64,000 bases of DNA from Ignavibacteria bacterium (GTDB lineage Bacteria; Bacteroidota; Ignavibacteria; Tepidaquicellales; Tepidaquicellaceae), in contig JABAQZ010000023.1 of NCBI GenBank assembly GCA_019187405.1, forward strand, positions 124,001-188,000, read 5' to 3'. Position numbers and translations under genes: made by a program. Under the pieces are notes generated by a model. It had not been told where the DNA came from, did not search any database, and worked only from the letters and a program-made list of their open reading frames with translations. How positions within the stretch are numbered: position 1 is the first letter of the stretch; every line of letters starts with the position of its first letter. Positions 1 through 7,939 of the stretch are shown piece after piece.

Positions 1-1247
1 TTCTAAATCATCCGAGACTCGAAGATGAAATAATAGTTCTATACTCTCCGCTAACGGACGTAAACAACAACAGAAAATGTCTTTTTTCGTCCAATGGGGG
101 AAGTGCATCGAATATTAATGGTGCATTTGTCTCAGATTCATCTGATCTATTCTGGGGTAACGGCATACCGCCTTATGAGTCAGGAATATTTAAAGGCGAT
201 TATCTTTTAAGCGGACTCAACGGTAAAAGCGCTTCCGGAAATTGGAAAGTACTTAACTTCGATCAGTTTTCCGGCAGTCAGGGATCCTTTGACAGCATTA
301 TAGTTACATTCACAAAAACCGCCGGAATACCAAGTCCATCAATAAGAGCAGAATCAATGTCAGATACTTTGATGGATTTCGGAACTGTTGTTTATCCCGA
401 TTCGGTAATTCGGGAAATATATTTGAAAAATAATGGCAATCTTAATCTGATAATTGACAGCGTTACTGTAAGCGGATTACATCCTGAAATTTTTGAAATA
501 TTGACAACGCTACCGGACAGCATTGCTCCTGGCGACAGCACTTTATTATCCGTAAAGCTGATACCCGGAATGATGAATGTCATTCCTGCAGATTCTTTGA
601 CAGGATCAATTCAGGCAGGTGTGTTGAACATATATAATAATGATCCTTCAAAATCTCATTTCAGAATTTCTTTAATTGCCGAACTTGAAGCAGCGGAGAT
701 GTATACATTGAATCTCAGAATGCTGATACAAGGTTTGTTTTTACGGGACAGTTTAATTACTGTTCGAGATTCCGTAACAGTGATATTGAGGAATAACAAT
801 ATGCCTTATGAAATTGTTGACACAAGCAAAAATATCATGGACAACACTGGGCATATTGCTTTTGATTTTTCCGGATTATCTCTCGGAGGTAATTATACAC
901 TGCAGATTCGTCACAGAAATTCGCTTGAAACCTGGAGTGTAATATCAGGATTAAGTTTTTCTGATAGAATTCTTAATTATGATTTTACGGATTCAGCTTC
1001 CAAAGCTTTTGGAAACAATCAGATATTGTTGAATGATTTAGTTAATTTGTATGCTTTTTACAGCGGAGATGTTAATCAGGATGGAAGCATCGATGGAACT
1101 GATATGCTTATAATTGACAATGATGCGGGGATGCTTAAAACAGGTTATCTGAATTCAGATATAAACGGAGACGGATTCGTTGACGGCTCTGATGCTCTGA
1201 TTGTTAACAACAATGCCGAAGATTTTAGATTAAGCATTATTCCATAA
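1..1247 (+). CDS. Secreted protein with P-domain-like and dockerin-like regions (5' end outside window)
   Basis: The frame is open from base 3, so this is the C-terminal ~414 residues of a larger secreted protein. The internal ATG at 357 is not the true start. The first ~100 residues resemble a proprotein convertase P domain: a DEIIVLYSP strand, an acidic-aromatic centre and a GNWKVLNFDQ..G..GSFDSIIVTF ending. Next comes a beta-sandwich of the ASH/choice-of-anchor D type (about 357-690). The last ~180 residues carry two calcium-loop motifs, GDVNQDGSIDGTD and DINGDGFVDGSD, typical of dockerin type I repeats. The same C-terminal module occurs in the protein at 55559-58822. P domains often follow a secreted serine protease, so the missing N-terminus could be a peptidase; that is inference. 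There is no T9SS sorting domain. Confidence 0.75.
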   Translation, partial: LNHPRLEDEIIVLYSPLTDVNNNRKCLFSSNGGSASNINGAFVSDSSDLFWGNGIPPYESGIFKGDYLLSGLNGKSASGNWKVLNFDQFSGSQGSFDSIIVTFTKTAGIPSPSIRAESMSDTLMDFGTVVYPDSVIREIYLKNNGNLNLIIDSVTVSGLHPEIFEILTTLPDSIAPGDSTLLSVKLIPGMMNVIPADSLTGSIQAGVLNIYNNDPSKSHFRISLIAELEAAEMYTLNLRMLIQGLFLRDSLITVRDSVTVILRNNNMPYEIVDTSKNIMDNTGHIAFDFSGLSLGGNYTLQIRHRNSLETWSVISGLSFSDRILNYDFTDSASKAFGNNQILLNDLVNLYAFYSGDVNQDGSIDGTDMLIIDNDAGMLKTGYLNSDINGDGFVDGSDALIVNNNAEDFRLSIIP

Positions 1248-1315
1248 GCTGTTATTGATTTTTTCAACATTGTAAGAAGTTAATAAAAAAATTATATTTG
1301 CATTAAGTAAATAAT

Positions 1316-1388
1316 GCTGGCATAGCTCAGCTGGTAGAGCAGCTGATTTGTAATCAGCAGGTCGGGGGTTCAAATCCCTCTGCCAGCT
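1316..1388 (+). tRNA. trnT: tRNA-Thr (anticodon TGT)
   Basis: This is a 73-nt cloverleaf. The acceptor stem pairs GCTGGCA (1316-1322) with TGCCAGC (1381-1387). The D arm contains AGCTCAGCTGGTAGAGC and the T arm contains GGTTCAAATCC. The anticodon stem GCTGA/TCAGC encloses loop TTTGTAA, giving anticodon TGT (1349-1351). The CCA end is not encoded. A terminator hairpin follows at once. Confidence 0.96.
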
Positions 1389-1396
1389 CAAAAATA

Positions 1397-1427
1397 AAAC
1401 CCTGTTGATGTATTATACAGGGTTTTT
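1397..1427 (+). terminator. Rho-independent terminator after tRNA-Thr
   Basis: AAACCCTGT (1397-1405) pairs perfectly with ACAGGGTTT (1417-1425) around an 11-nt loop and runs into a T tract. Its position directly after the tRNA suggests it ends that transcript. Confidence 0.85.
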
Positions 1428-1518
1428 CATTTATAAAGAACTTTCTGTGAAATATTTATTTATATTTTTCCTTCAAAAAAATATCATTTGATTTTTACAC
1501 TATAGATAATTTTGTATC

Positions 1519-3222
1519 ATGTTTATTCCGAAGTTGATTACAACTCTGAGAACTTACAACAAAAATCAATTTATTCGTGATTTAACTGCCGGAATAATAG
1601 TTGGAATAGTTGCACTCCCCCTGGCAATTGCATTTGGAATTGCTTCTGGTGTATCGCCGGAAAAAGGAATAATTACTGCAGTTATCGGTGGATTCATAAT
1701 TTCAGCTTTAGGCGGAAGCAAAGTCTCTATTGGCGGTCCAACTGGTGCTTTTATTGTTATTGTATTCGGAATAATTCAGTCTCATGGTATTAACGGTCTA
1801 ATGATTGCCTCGATTCTTGCAGGACTGATCCTTATTGCCATGGGATTAATGAAGCTCGGTACTTTGATTAAATTCATTCCTCTGCCTCTCATTAGCGGAT
1901 TTACTTCAGGTATTGCGCTTATAATTTTTACAACCCAAATAAAAGACTTTCTCGGATTGAAAATTAACAATCTTCCTCCGGATTTTCTCGGCAAACTCCC
2001 TGAATATTTAAAAAATTTTCCTTCTTTAAACTATGATGCTTTAATTGTTTCTCTTGTTACACTTTTGGTGATAATATTATTCCCTTTTATAAATAAGAAA
2101 ATTCCTGGAATATTTGCGGCGCTTGTTATTGGCACCTTGTTTTCAAATTTTCTGGGAATGAATGTTGAAACAATCGGCTCAAAATTCGGCTCAATACAAA
2201 ATTACTTTCCTGCTCCTTCATTTCCGGAAATCACTTATTCGGAAATATATAATCTGATCGGTCCGGCATTTACTATTGCAATACTTGCGGCAATCGAATC
2301 ATTGTTGTGTGCAGTTGTAGCTGACGGAATTATTGGAGGAAGACATCGTTCAAATATGGAACTCATTGCCAACGGAGCGGCAAATGTTGCATCTCCTTTG
2401 TTTGGAGGAATTCCTGTAACCGGAGCAATCGCACGAACTGTTACTAACATAAGGAGCGGCGGTAATACTCCTGTTGCCGGTATTATCCACTCATTTATGT
2501 TGCTTCTCATTATGTTTTTCTTTGGTAACTATGCAGGGATGATACCAATGGCAGTGCTGGCTTCTATTTTAATAGTTGTCTCTTTTAACATGTTTGAATG
2601 GAGGGAGTTTAAGGCTCAATTAAAAATGCCGAAGAGCGATATCCTTGTGTTTCTGAGTACATTTATATTGACAATATTATTTGATCTTACAATTGCTATT
2701 GAAATCGGAATGATAATGTCGGCATTTTTATTTATGAACAGAATGGCTTCAGTAGCAAATATAGGTATGATTTCTCGTGAATTTGACGAAACTTTGGAAC
2801 AGGATGATACAGGCGTCAATTCTATTCAGAATAAAGAAATTCCTAAAGGTGTAATTATTTATGAAATAAACGGTCCATTCTTTTTCGGAGCGGCAAGCAA
2901 ATTCAAAGAAATACTTAGATCAGTTCATTCAAAATACAATATCCTGATACTTCGTCTGAGAAATGTTCCGGCAATTGATGCTACAGGTATCGCAACAATA
3001 GAAGATATTTATGATGAATGCAGAAAAAACAATTCGGTCTTGATATTATCCGGTATGCATGCACAGCCGCTTTTTGCATCAGAGAAATCCGGCTTAATCA
3101 AAAAAATCGGTGACGACAATGTAAGAGGTAACGTAGATGATGCTCTCAACAGAGCAAGGGAAATTCTTGGATTACCTCCAGGAGAAGTAACTGCCGAAAA
3201 AGAAACTTCCGTGGAAAAGTAA
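1519..3222 (+). CDS. SulP-family inorganic anion transporter with STAS domain
   Basis: A 567-residue inner-membrane anion transporter of the SLC26/SulP family (sulfate, bicarbonate or similar). The N-terminal ~400 residues are strongly hydrophobic with the family's early signature: LTAGIIVGIVALPLAIAFGIASG, then GGSKVSIGGPTGAFIVIV. The C-terminal ~110 residues form a cytoplasmic STAS domain with a VPAIDATGIATIEDI core. Length is normal for the family. The start at 1519 fits because the transmembrane signature follows within 25 residues; no clear Shine-Dalgarno is present. Substrate cannot be assigned. The lack of sulfate-assimilation genes nearby leaves bicarbonate or chloride equally possible. 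Confidence 0.93.
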   Translation: MFIPKLITTLRTYNKNQFIRDLTAGIIVGIVALPLAIAFGIASGVSPEKGIITAVIGGFIISALGGSKVSIGGPTGAFIVIVFGIIQSHGINGLMIASILAGLILIAMGLMKLGTLIKFIPLPLISGFTSGIALIIFTTQIKDFLGLKINNLPPDFLGKLPEYLKNFPSLNYDALIVSLVTLLVIILFPFINKKIPGIFAALVIGTLFSNFLGMNVETIGSKFGSIQNYFPAPSFPEITYSEIYNLIGPAFTIAILAAIESLLCAVVADGIIGGRHRSNMELIANGAANVASPLFGGIPVTGAIARTVTNIRSGGNTPVAGIIHSFMLLLIMFFFGNYAGMIPMAVLASILIVVSFNMFEWREFKAQLKMPKSDILVFLSTFILTILFDLTIAIEIGMIMSAFLFMNRMASVANIGMISREFDETLEQDDTGVNSIQNKEIPKGVIIYEINGPFFFGAASKFKEILRSVHSKYNILILRLRNVPAIDATGIATIEDIYDECRKNNSVLILSGMHAQPLFASEKSGLIKKIGDDNVRGNVDDALNRAREILGLPPGEVTAEKETSVEK

Positions 3223-3405
3223 TTTCATTTCTTATCTTTATCTGTTTAAGTCTGGAAGCAAATATATACTAACCTTATTCATCAAAGCATTTTTTTAACA
3301 ATTTCTTTTTATTCATTGCAGATTTATTTTGCTGAATGCAAAATATAAAAAGACTTCGTTGTTTCTTTTGTGTAATAAAAGACTTTTCCAAACTATTGCT
3401 CAAGC

Positions 3406-4875
3406 ATGCTTTTTAATTCAATACACTTTTTAATTTACTTTCCGGTTGTTACAATACTTTATTTTATAATTCCGCATAAATTCAGATGGTTTCTTCTTCT
3501 TACTGCAAGCTGTTATTTCTATATGTCATTTATTCCAGAATACATTCTTATTCTTGCTGTTACAATTATCATAGATTATTTTGCTGGCATATATATTGAA
3601 AACTCTGAAGGCATAAAAAAAAGAAAGTTTCTTGTGATGAGCATTATTTCGCTCATACTCGTTTTGTTTATTTTTAAATACTTTAATTTCTTTAACCACA
3701 GCTTTGCTGAATTATCAGAAGCATTTTATCTGAAATATCCAGTGGAGGATATAGGTCTGATTTTGCCAATCGGCTTGTCCTTTCATACATTCCAGAGTCT
3801 AAGTTACGTAATCGAAGTTTACAGAGGAAATCAGAAAGCCGAAAAAAACTTCGGCATATATTCTCTTTATGTAATGTTTTATCCTCAGCTCGTTGCAGGT
3901 CCAATAGAACGACCGCAGAATCTTCTTCATCAGTTTTATGAAATGCATAAAGTCGATTACAGAAGAATTGCAGACGGACTTAAGCTCATGACCTGGGGAA
4001 TGTTTAAAAAAGTAGTTATAGCAGACAGACTTGCCGTTTTTGTAAATCAGGTATATGACAATCCTTATGAATATCAGGGCATTAGTCTGTTGATAGCAAC
4101 GATTTTTTTTGCGTTTCAGATTTATTGCGACTTTTCCGGATATACCGACATTGCACGCGGAGCTGCTAAGGTGATGGGATTCAGGTTAATGCTTAATTTT
4201 GACAGACCGTATTTTTCAAAATCAATAAGCGAATTCTGGAAACGATGGCATATATCGCTTTCAACTTGGTTTAAGGATTACCTCTACATTCCTCTTGGTG
4301 GCAATAGAGTCTCAATTCCAAGATGGTATCTTAACTTGTTTGTTACATTTCTTGTGAGCGGATTGTGGCACGGAGCTAACTGGACTTTTGTAATCTGGGG
4401 AGCTTTGCACGGTATCTATCTTATCGTCGGTATTATTACTTCAAATTTCAGAGAAAAAGTTACCAATCTCTTTGGATTGAATAATTTACCACGCATTCAG
4501 AAATTACTTAGAATTTTTATCACTTTCTGTCTTGTCTGTTTTTCATGGATTTTTTTCAGAGCACAAGACCTTGACAGCGCGGTATATATAATTAAAAATT
4601 TCTATACAGGGTTTGGCAACGTAACTGAATTATTTACAGAAAATGCAAAGCATGTCTATTACCTCGATAAAAACTTGTTTGATTTTTCATTTGCAATATT
4701 AATGATATTGGTTTTAAAATCTGTCCAGATGCTGCAAAGGAAAGGAGACATGATTCAGATGTTAAACAGACAATCATGGGTGCTTAGATGGCTGATTTAT
4801 TATGCAATAATATTGATAATTTTATTGTTCGGACAGTATAACATAAATCAACAGTTTATTTATTTCCAGTTCTGA
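3406..4875 (+). CDS. MBOAT-family O-acyltransferase (AlgI-like)
   Basis: A 489-residue polytopic membrane protein of the membrane-bound O-acyltransferase family, the type that passes an acyl group across the membrane onto an exported polysaccharide. Visible landmarks are the N-terminal LFNSIHFLIYFP start, a central block PQLVAGPIERPQNLL, SISEFWKRWHISLSTWFKDY, and the catalytic-region block LWHGANWTFVIWGALHG with the conserved histidine at residue 322. The last base of its stop codon is the first base of the next gene's ATG, so the two are translationally coupled. Such pairs (AlgI with AlgJ/AlgX, DltB with DltD) modify alginate, cellulose or teichoic acids. No polysaccharide synthase is close by, so the acceptor is unknown. 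Confidence 0.92.
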   Translation: MLFNSIHFLIYFPVVTILYFIIPHKFRWFLLLTASCYFYMSFIPEYILILAVTIIIDYFAGIYIENSEGIKKRKFLVMSIISLILVLFIFKYFNFFNHSFAELSEAFYLKYPVEDIGLILPIGLSFHTFQSLSYVIEVYRGNQKAEKNFGIYSLYVMFYPQLVAGPIERPQNLLHQFYEMHKVDYRRIADGLKLMTWGMFKKVVIADRLAVFVNQVYDNPYEYQGISLLIATIFFAFQIYCDFSGYTDIARGAAKVMGFRLMLNFDRPYFSKSISEFWKRWHISLSTWFKDYLYIPLGGNRVSIPRWYLNLFVTFLVSGLWHGANWTFVIWGALHGIYLIVGIITSNFREKVTNLFGLNNLPRIQKLLRIFITFCLVCFSWIFFRAQDLDSAVYIIKNFYTGFGNVTELFTENAKHVYYLDKNLFDFSFAILMILVLKSVQMLQRKGDMIQMLNRQSWVLRWLIYYAIILIILLFGQYNINQQFIYFQF

Positions 4876-5852
4876 TGAAAAAACTTTATTTGAATATTGT
4901 TTTTTTAATGCTTCTCGTAGGACTTACTGTGATTTTTTTATATCGCAGACAGTCAACGGTTTACTCTTCCGATAATTATTTGGCATCTATTATTGACAAG
5001 AACAATCTCCTGAAAAACACAGTATCGCCCCGGATTATTTTTGTAGGCGCTTCAAATCTTGCTTTCGGAATTGATTCGGAAAGAATGGAAAAAGAATTCG
5101 GTATGCCGGTGATAAACATGGGAATACACGGAAATCTCGGACTTGCATTGCTCCTAAATAATGTTAAGAAGTATTTGAGAAAAGACGATATTGTAATTCT
5201 TGCTACTGAATATTACCTGGGAGAATTTGATTTCAACACGGTGAATTATACTGTAAAAATTTTCCCTGAAGCCGGAGACTATGTAGATTACGGATTGGAT
5301 TATTACAAACAGAGGGTTAATTATACTTTTAACGAACTCCAGCTTTACAGAAAAAAAATTCAGAATAAAATTTTTGGAAAAAAGCTTAATTTAAAAGAAT
5401 TGAAAATGAACACCGAAAATGATTTGAATCTTTTTGATACATCTCTTTATGCAAGAAATAAATTCAATTCAAACGGAGATGTCATCAGCCATCTTACTAA
5501 AGAAAAACCCAAAGAGATTAAAGGCAGAGTGCTCCTCGAAAAAAAAGATTATGATTATTATATTAGCATGCTAAATGATTTTCAAGAATATGCGGCAAGT
5601 ATTGGAGCAAAAGTTTATTATTCTTTTCCATGTTATCCGGAAAGTGAAGTTGTAAAGTATAAAAAAGTGATTTCGGAATATGAAGACGATTTGAGGAAGA
5701 ATCTGAAGATTGAAATTATTAATACACCTTCTGATTTAGTTTATCCCGACAGTCTTTTCTTTGATACAGTTTATCATCTCAATAAGGATGGCAGACAAAA
5801 GCGAACCGATTACACTATAAATCTTCTCAAAGAGAGAGTGTTCAAAAAATGA
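4875..5852 (+). CDS. SGNH-like membrane-anchored protein, partner of the MBOAT
   Basis: 325 residues with a single N-terminal membrane segment (about residues 5-23) and an extracytoplasmic domain. Block I is IIFVGASNLAFGID, with candidate nucleophile Ser60. Near the C-terminus DTVYHLNKDG supplies a candidate Asp297/His301 pair. This layout matches the SGNH/DltD/AlgJ-like proteins that accept the acyl group from an MBOAT and place it on a glycan. The 1-bp overlap with the MBOAT gene strongly supports joint function. Overall identity to a named family is low by eye, so the specific product is not assigned. Confidence 0.75.
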   Translation: MKKLYLNIVFLMLLVGLTVIFLYRRQSTVYSSDNYLASIIDKNNLLKNTVSPRIIFVGASNLAFGIDSERMEKEFGMPVINMGIHGNLGLALLLNNVKKYLRKDDIVILATEYYLGEFDFNTVNYTVKIFPEAGDYVDYGLDYYKQRVNYTFNELQLYRKKIQNKIFGKKLNLKELKMNTENDLNLFDTSLYARNKFNSNGDVISHLTKEKPKEIKGRVLLEKKDYDYYISMLNDFQEYAASIGAKVYYSFPCYPESEVVKYKKVISEYEDDLRKNLKIEIINTPSDLVYPDSLFFDTVYHLNKDGRQKRTDYTINLLKERVFKK

Positions 5853-5856
5853 AATG

Positions 5857-6216
5857 TCAAATCTTTTCCGGAGTTAAAACAGTAAGTTCGCTTAGGACAT
5901 TTCCTGTATTAAGTGTTGATGCAGGTTCAAACAACATCAGCCAGACTTCTTCATCGGCGCAAGGTTTGTGATATACTTTCTTAGGTACGACCAACATTTC
6001 TCCTTCTTTAATTATTACTGTTTTGTCGTCAAATACCATTTTTAGTTTTCCTTTTAAAACATAAAACAGTTCATCCTCGTCCTCGTGATTGTGCCGTATA
6101 AAATCACCTTTTAGTTTTGCAATCTTCACCTGATGTCCATTTAATTCGGCAATTATTTTGGGGTTGTAGTATTTGTCTATCTGTCCGAACTTTTTCAAGA
6201 TATTTATTGAACGCAT
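5857..6216 (-). CDS. Cupin-domain protein
   Basis: A 119-residue single-domain cupin. Motif 1 shows GDFIRHNHEDEDELFYVLKGKL, with the expected H-x-H...E metal ligands, and motif 2 shows EGEMLVVPKKVYHKP with the last His. These proteins bind a divalent metal and act as small isomerases, dioxygenases or sensors; nothing here points to a substrate. It converges with the SGNH gene, only 4 bp apart. It is read away from the DUF2061 gene 29 bp upstream, so the two may share a transcript. Confidence 0.85.
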   Translation of the reverse strand: MRSINILKKFGQIDKYYNPKIIAELNGHQVKIAKLKGDFIRHNHEDEDELFYVLKGKLKMVFDDKTVIIKEGEMLVVPKKVYHKPCADEEVWLMLFEPASTLNTGNVLSELTVLTPEKI

Positions 6217-6245
6217 ATTCTATTAAAATTTAACTCTGAATTTTA

Positions 6246-6689
6246 TCACTGCTCTCTCGTAACTCTTAGCCAGAATCTTTCATGAAAATAAAATAAAAGC
6301 ATCTTTGTGAAAACTTCAGTAAATCCGATTTCAAAAGCTACATGTAAATCACCGGTGATAAACAGTGCAATAATAATTGTATCAATAGTACCAAAGAATC
6401 TCCAGCTGATGCCTTTTGCAAAGCTTCTCCAATGTTTATCTTCATAAAAAATAGTCCCGTTTTCTAACATTATCTTGCGCTTTCCTATGTGAAAAATCAT
6501 CCAAGCTCTTTCGTGAAAATAATATAAAATTACTTTGGTAAACAACTCGATACTTCCAATATGAAATGCTTTATCTATGTTACCGGTAAAAATCCAGGAC
6601 AGAAAAATTGTATCCATCGTTCCAATAATTCTCCAGGTAATTCCTTTTATCAGACTAATCCTGCGGGAATGAATTCGATGTTTTGTCAT
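6246..6689 (-). CDS. Tandem DUF2061 membrane protein
   Basis: 147 residues made of two copies of DUF2061, a short two-helix membrane domain of unknown function. The copies start at SLIKGITWRIIGTMDT and SFAKGISWRFFGTIDT, and each ends with a YFHER motif (FTKVILYYFHERAW, FTKMLLFYFHERFW). The internal duplication is clear by eye. No function is known for the family. It precedes the cupin gene on the same strand and is divergent from the DUF3667 gene. Confidence 0.85.
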   Translation of the reverse strand: MTKHRIHSRRISLIKGITWRIIGTMDTIFLSWIFTGNIDKAFHIGSIELFTKVILYYFHERAWMIFHIGKRKIMLENGTIFYEDKHWRSFAKGISWRFFGTIDTIIIALFITGDLHVAFEIGFTEVFTKMLLFYFHERFWLRVTREQ

Positions 6690-6840
6690 TAAAGAACGGA
6701 AAATTTTTATTGCAAATTGCTTAAAATTATTTTTGAAATCAAAGCAATTTAAAAAAATATTGTTTTAGAATGTTACGATCCTGAAAAATATTGTCGGTGG
6801 AATCTCTGTTTTTGTTTGCTATTTTGTAAAAAATTTTGAA

Positions 6841-7692
6841 ATGAACAGCGAAGTTTGTGCCTCCTGCGGTGAAAGTTTAACAGGGAAGTATTGCCAAAAG
6901 TGCGGCGAAAAGAAATTTGACAAGAGTGAATTTACTGTTATGAATTATGCCGGGCAGTTACTTTATAACCTAACTCATTTTGAATCAAAAATCTGGAAAA
7001 GCCTTTATCTGCTTTGCTTTAAACCGGGTGAAATTACTATTAATTACCTCAAAGGAAAAAGGATTTTTTATGTTAAGCCAGTTCAATTCTTTTTGCTGGT
7101 AAATATATTTTATTTTTTTGTATTGAATTATGTCGGGTATGATGTGTTTACTTCTTCACCGGATGATTACATGAATAAAGATTTGATGGGAAGCATATTT
7201 ACCGCGTTGATTAACAATAAAGTTAAATCGGAAAATTTGTCTTTCGATGAATACACAATGGATTTCTACAATCATAATTACATTCAGTCTAAACTTCTGA
7301 TTATTCTGATGATACCCATGATATCGCTTGCTTTGTATTTTCTTTATCCGAAATCAAAGAAACTTTTTTTTGAACACATGATTTATTCGACTCATTATCT
7401 TACATTTATCCTTTTTTTTATTACAGTCTTCCTGAATCTGATCTTTTTGCTTGCTTATTTGATTAAAAAACTTTTTTTTAATGAGGATAGCGGATTTATT
7501 TTTCAAAATGAATTCGGCATGGCTGTTACTGCAATCACTGCATCAATTTATGCTTATTTATCTTTGAAAAAAGTTTATGGCCAGTCAGAATTGTTGACTA
7601 TTGTAAAGACCATTTTATTTATGATAAGCTTAATAATAATTACGGATATTTACCGCATCATACTGTTCTTCACTTCTTTTTATTTAACCTGA
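6841..7692 (+). CDS. DUF3667-like protein with N-terminal zinc ribbon and membrane helices
   Basis: 283 residues. The N-terminus has a zinc-ribbon pattern, CASCGESLTGKYCQKCGEKK (two CxxC pairs), followed by a conserved stretch ending FKPGEITINYLKGKRIFYVKPVQFF, and then about five transmembrane helices. This arrangement matches the DUF3667 proteins common in Bacteroidota. Their function is unknown. It stands alone between a divergent promoter region and a 247-bp intergenic stretch. Confidence 0.75.
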   Translation: MNSEVCASCGESLTGKYCQKCGEKKFDKSEFTVMNYAGQLLYNLTHFESKIWKSLYLLCFKPGEITINYLKGKRIFYVKPVQFFLLVNIFYFFVLNYVGYDVFTSSPDDYMNKDLMGSIFTALINNKVKSENLSFDEYTMDFYNHNYIQSKLLIILMIPMISLALYFLYPKSKKLFFEHMIYSTHYLTFILFFITVFLNLIFLLAYLIKKLFFNEDSGFIFQNEFGMAVTAITASIYAYLSLKKVYGQSELLTIVKTILFMISLIIITDIYRIILFFTSFYLT

Positions 7693-7864
7693 ACGGTTTA
7701 TTCAAAATTGAAAATATCGAAAATATTCTCTCTAAATCATGTATCCGTTTTCATCATCTTCAAACTCATGCCAAAATCTCTCAAGCTGTCTGCCATAGGA
7801 AATAAAATTTTTCCCGTAAATCACAGATAGTTTACCTATCCGACAAAACTCTCATTGCATTGAT

Positions 7865-7900
7865 CATTGCACATTGTACATTGCACATTGAACCGAATAT
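7865..7900 (+). repeat. Heptamer tandem repeat CATTGNA, copy 1
   Basis: Units CATTGCA, CATTGTA, CATTGCA and CATTGAA follow one another from 7865 and lead into CCGAATA; a looser CATTG run begins at 7853. It lies 40 bp upstream of the histidine ammonia-lyase start, in gene orientation. Two related copies occur upstream of purN and dcd. Shorter than a gene and not coding. Confidence 0.7.
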
Positions 7901-7939
7901 CTATCTTTTATCTGCATGCTTTCATTTGTATATTGAGCC

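Noticed and set aside
1519-6689. Sulfate-assimilation island (SulP plus DUF2061)
   Set aside because: No cysD/N/C/H genes are present, the two genes are separated by the MBOAT pair, and SulP substrate cannot be inferred.
7853-7890. Possible CRISPR-like repeats near 7865 and 33210
   Set aside because: Units are only 7 bp with no spacers and no cas genes nearby; they are tandem heptamers.
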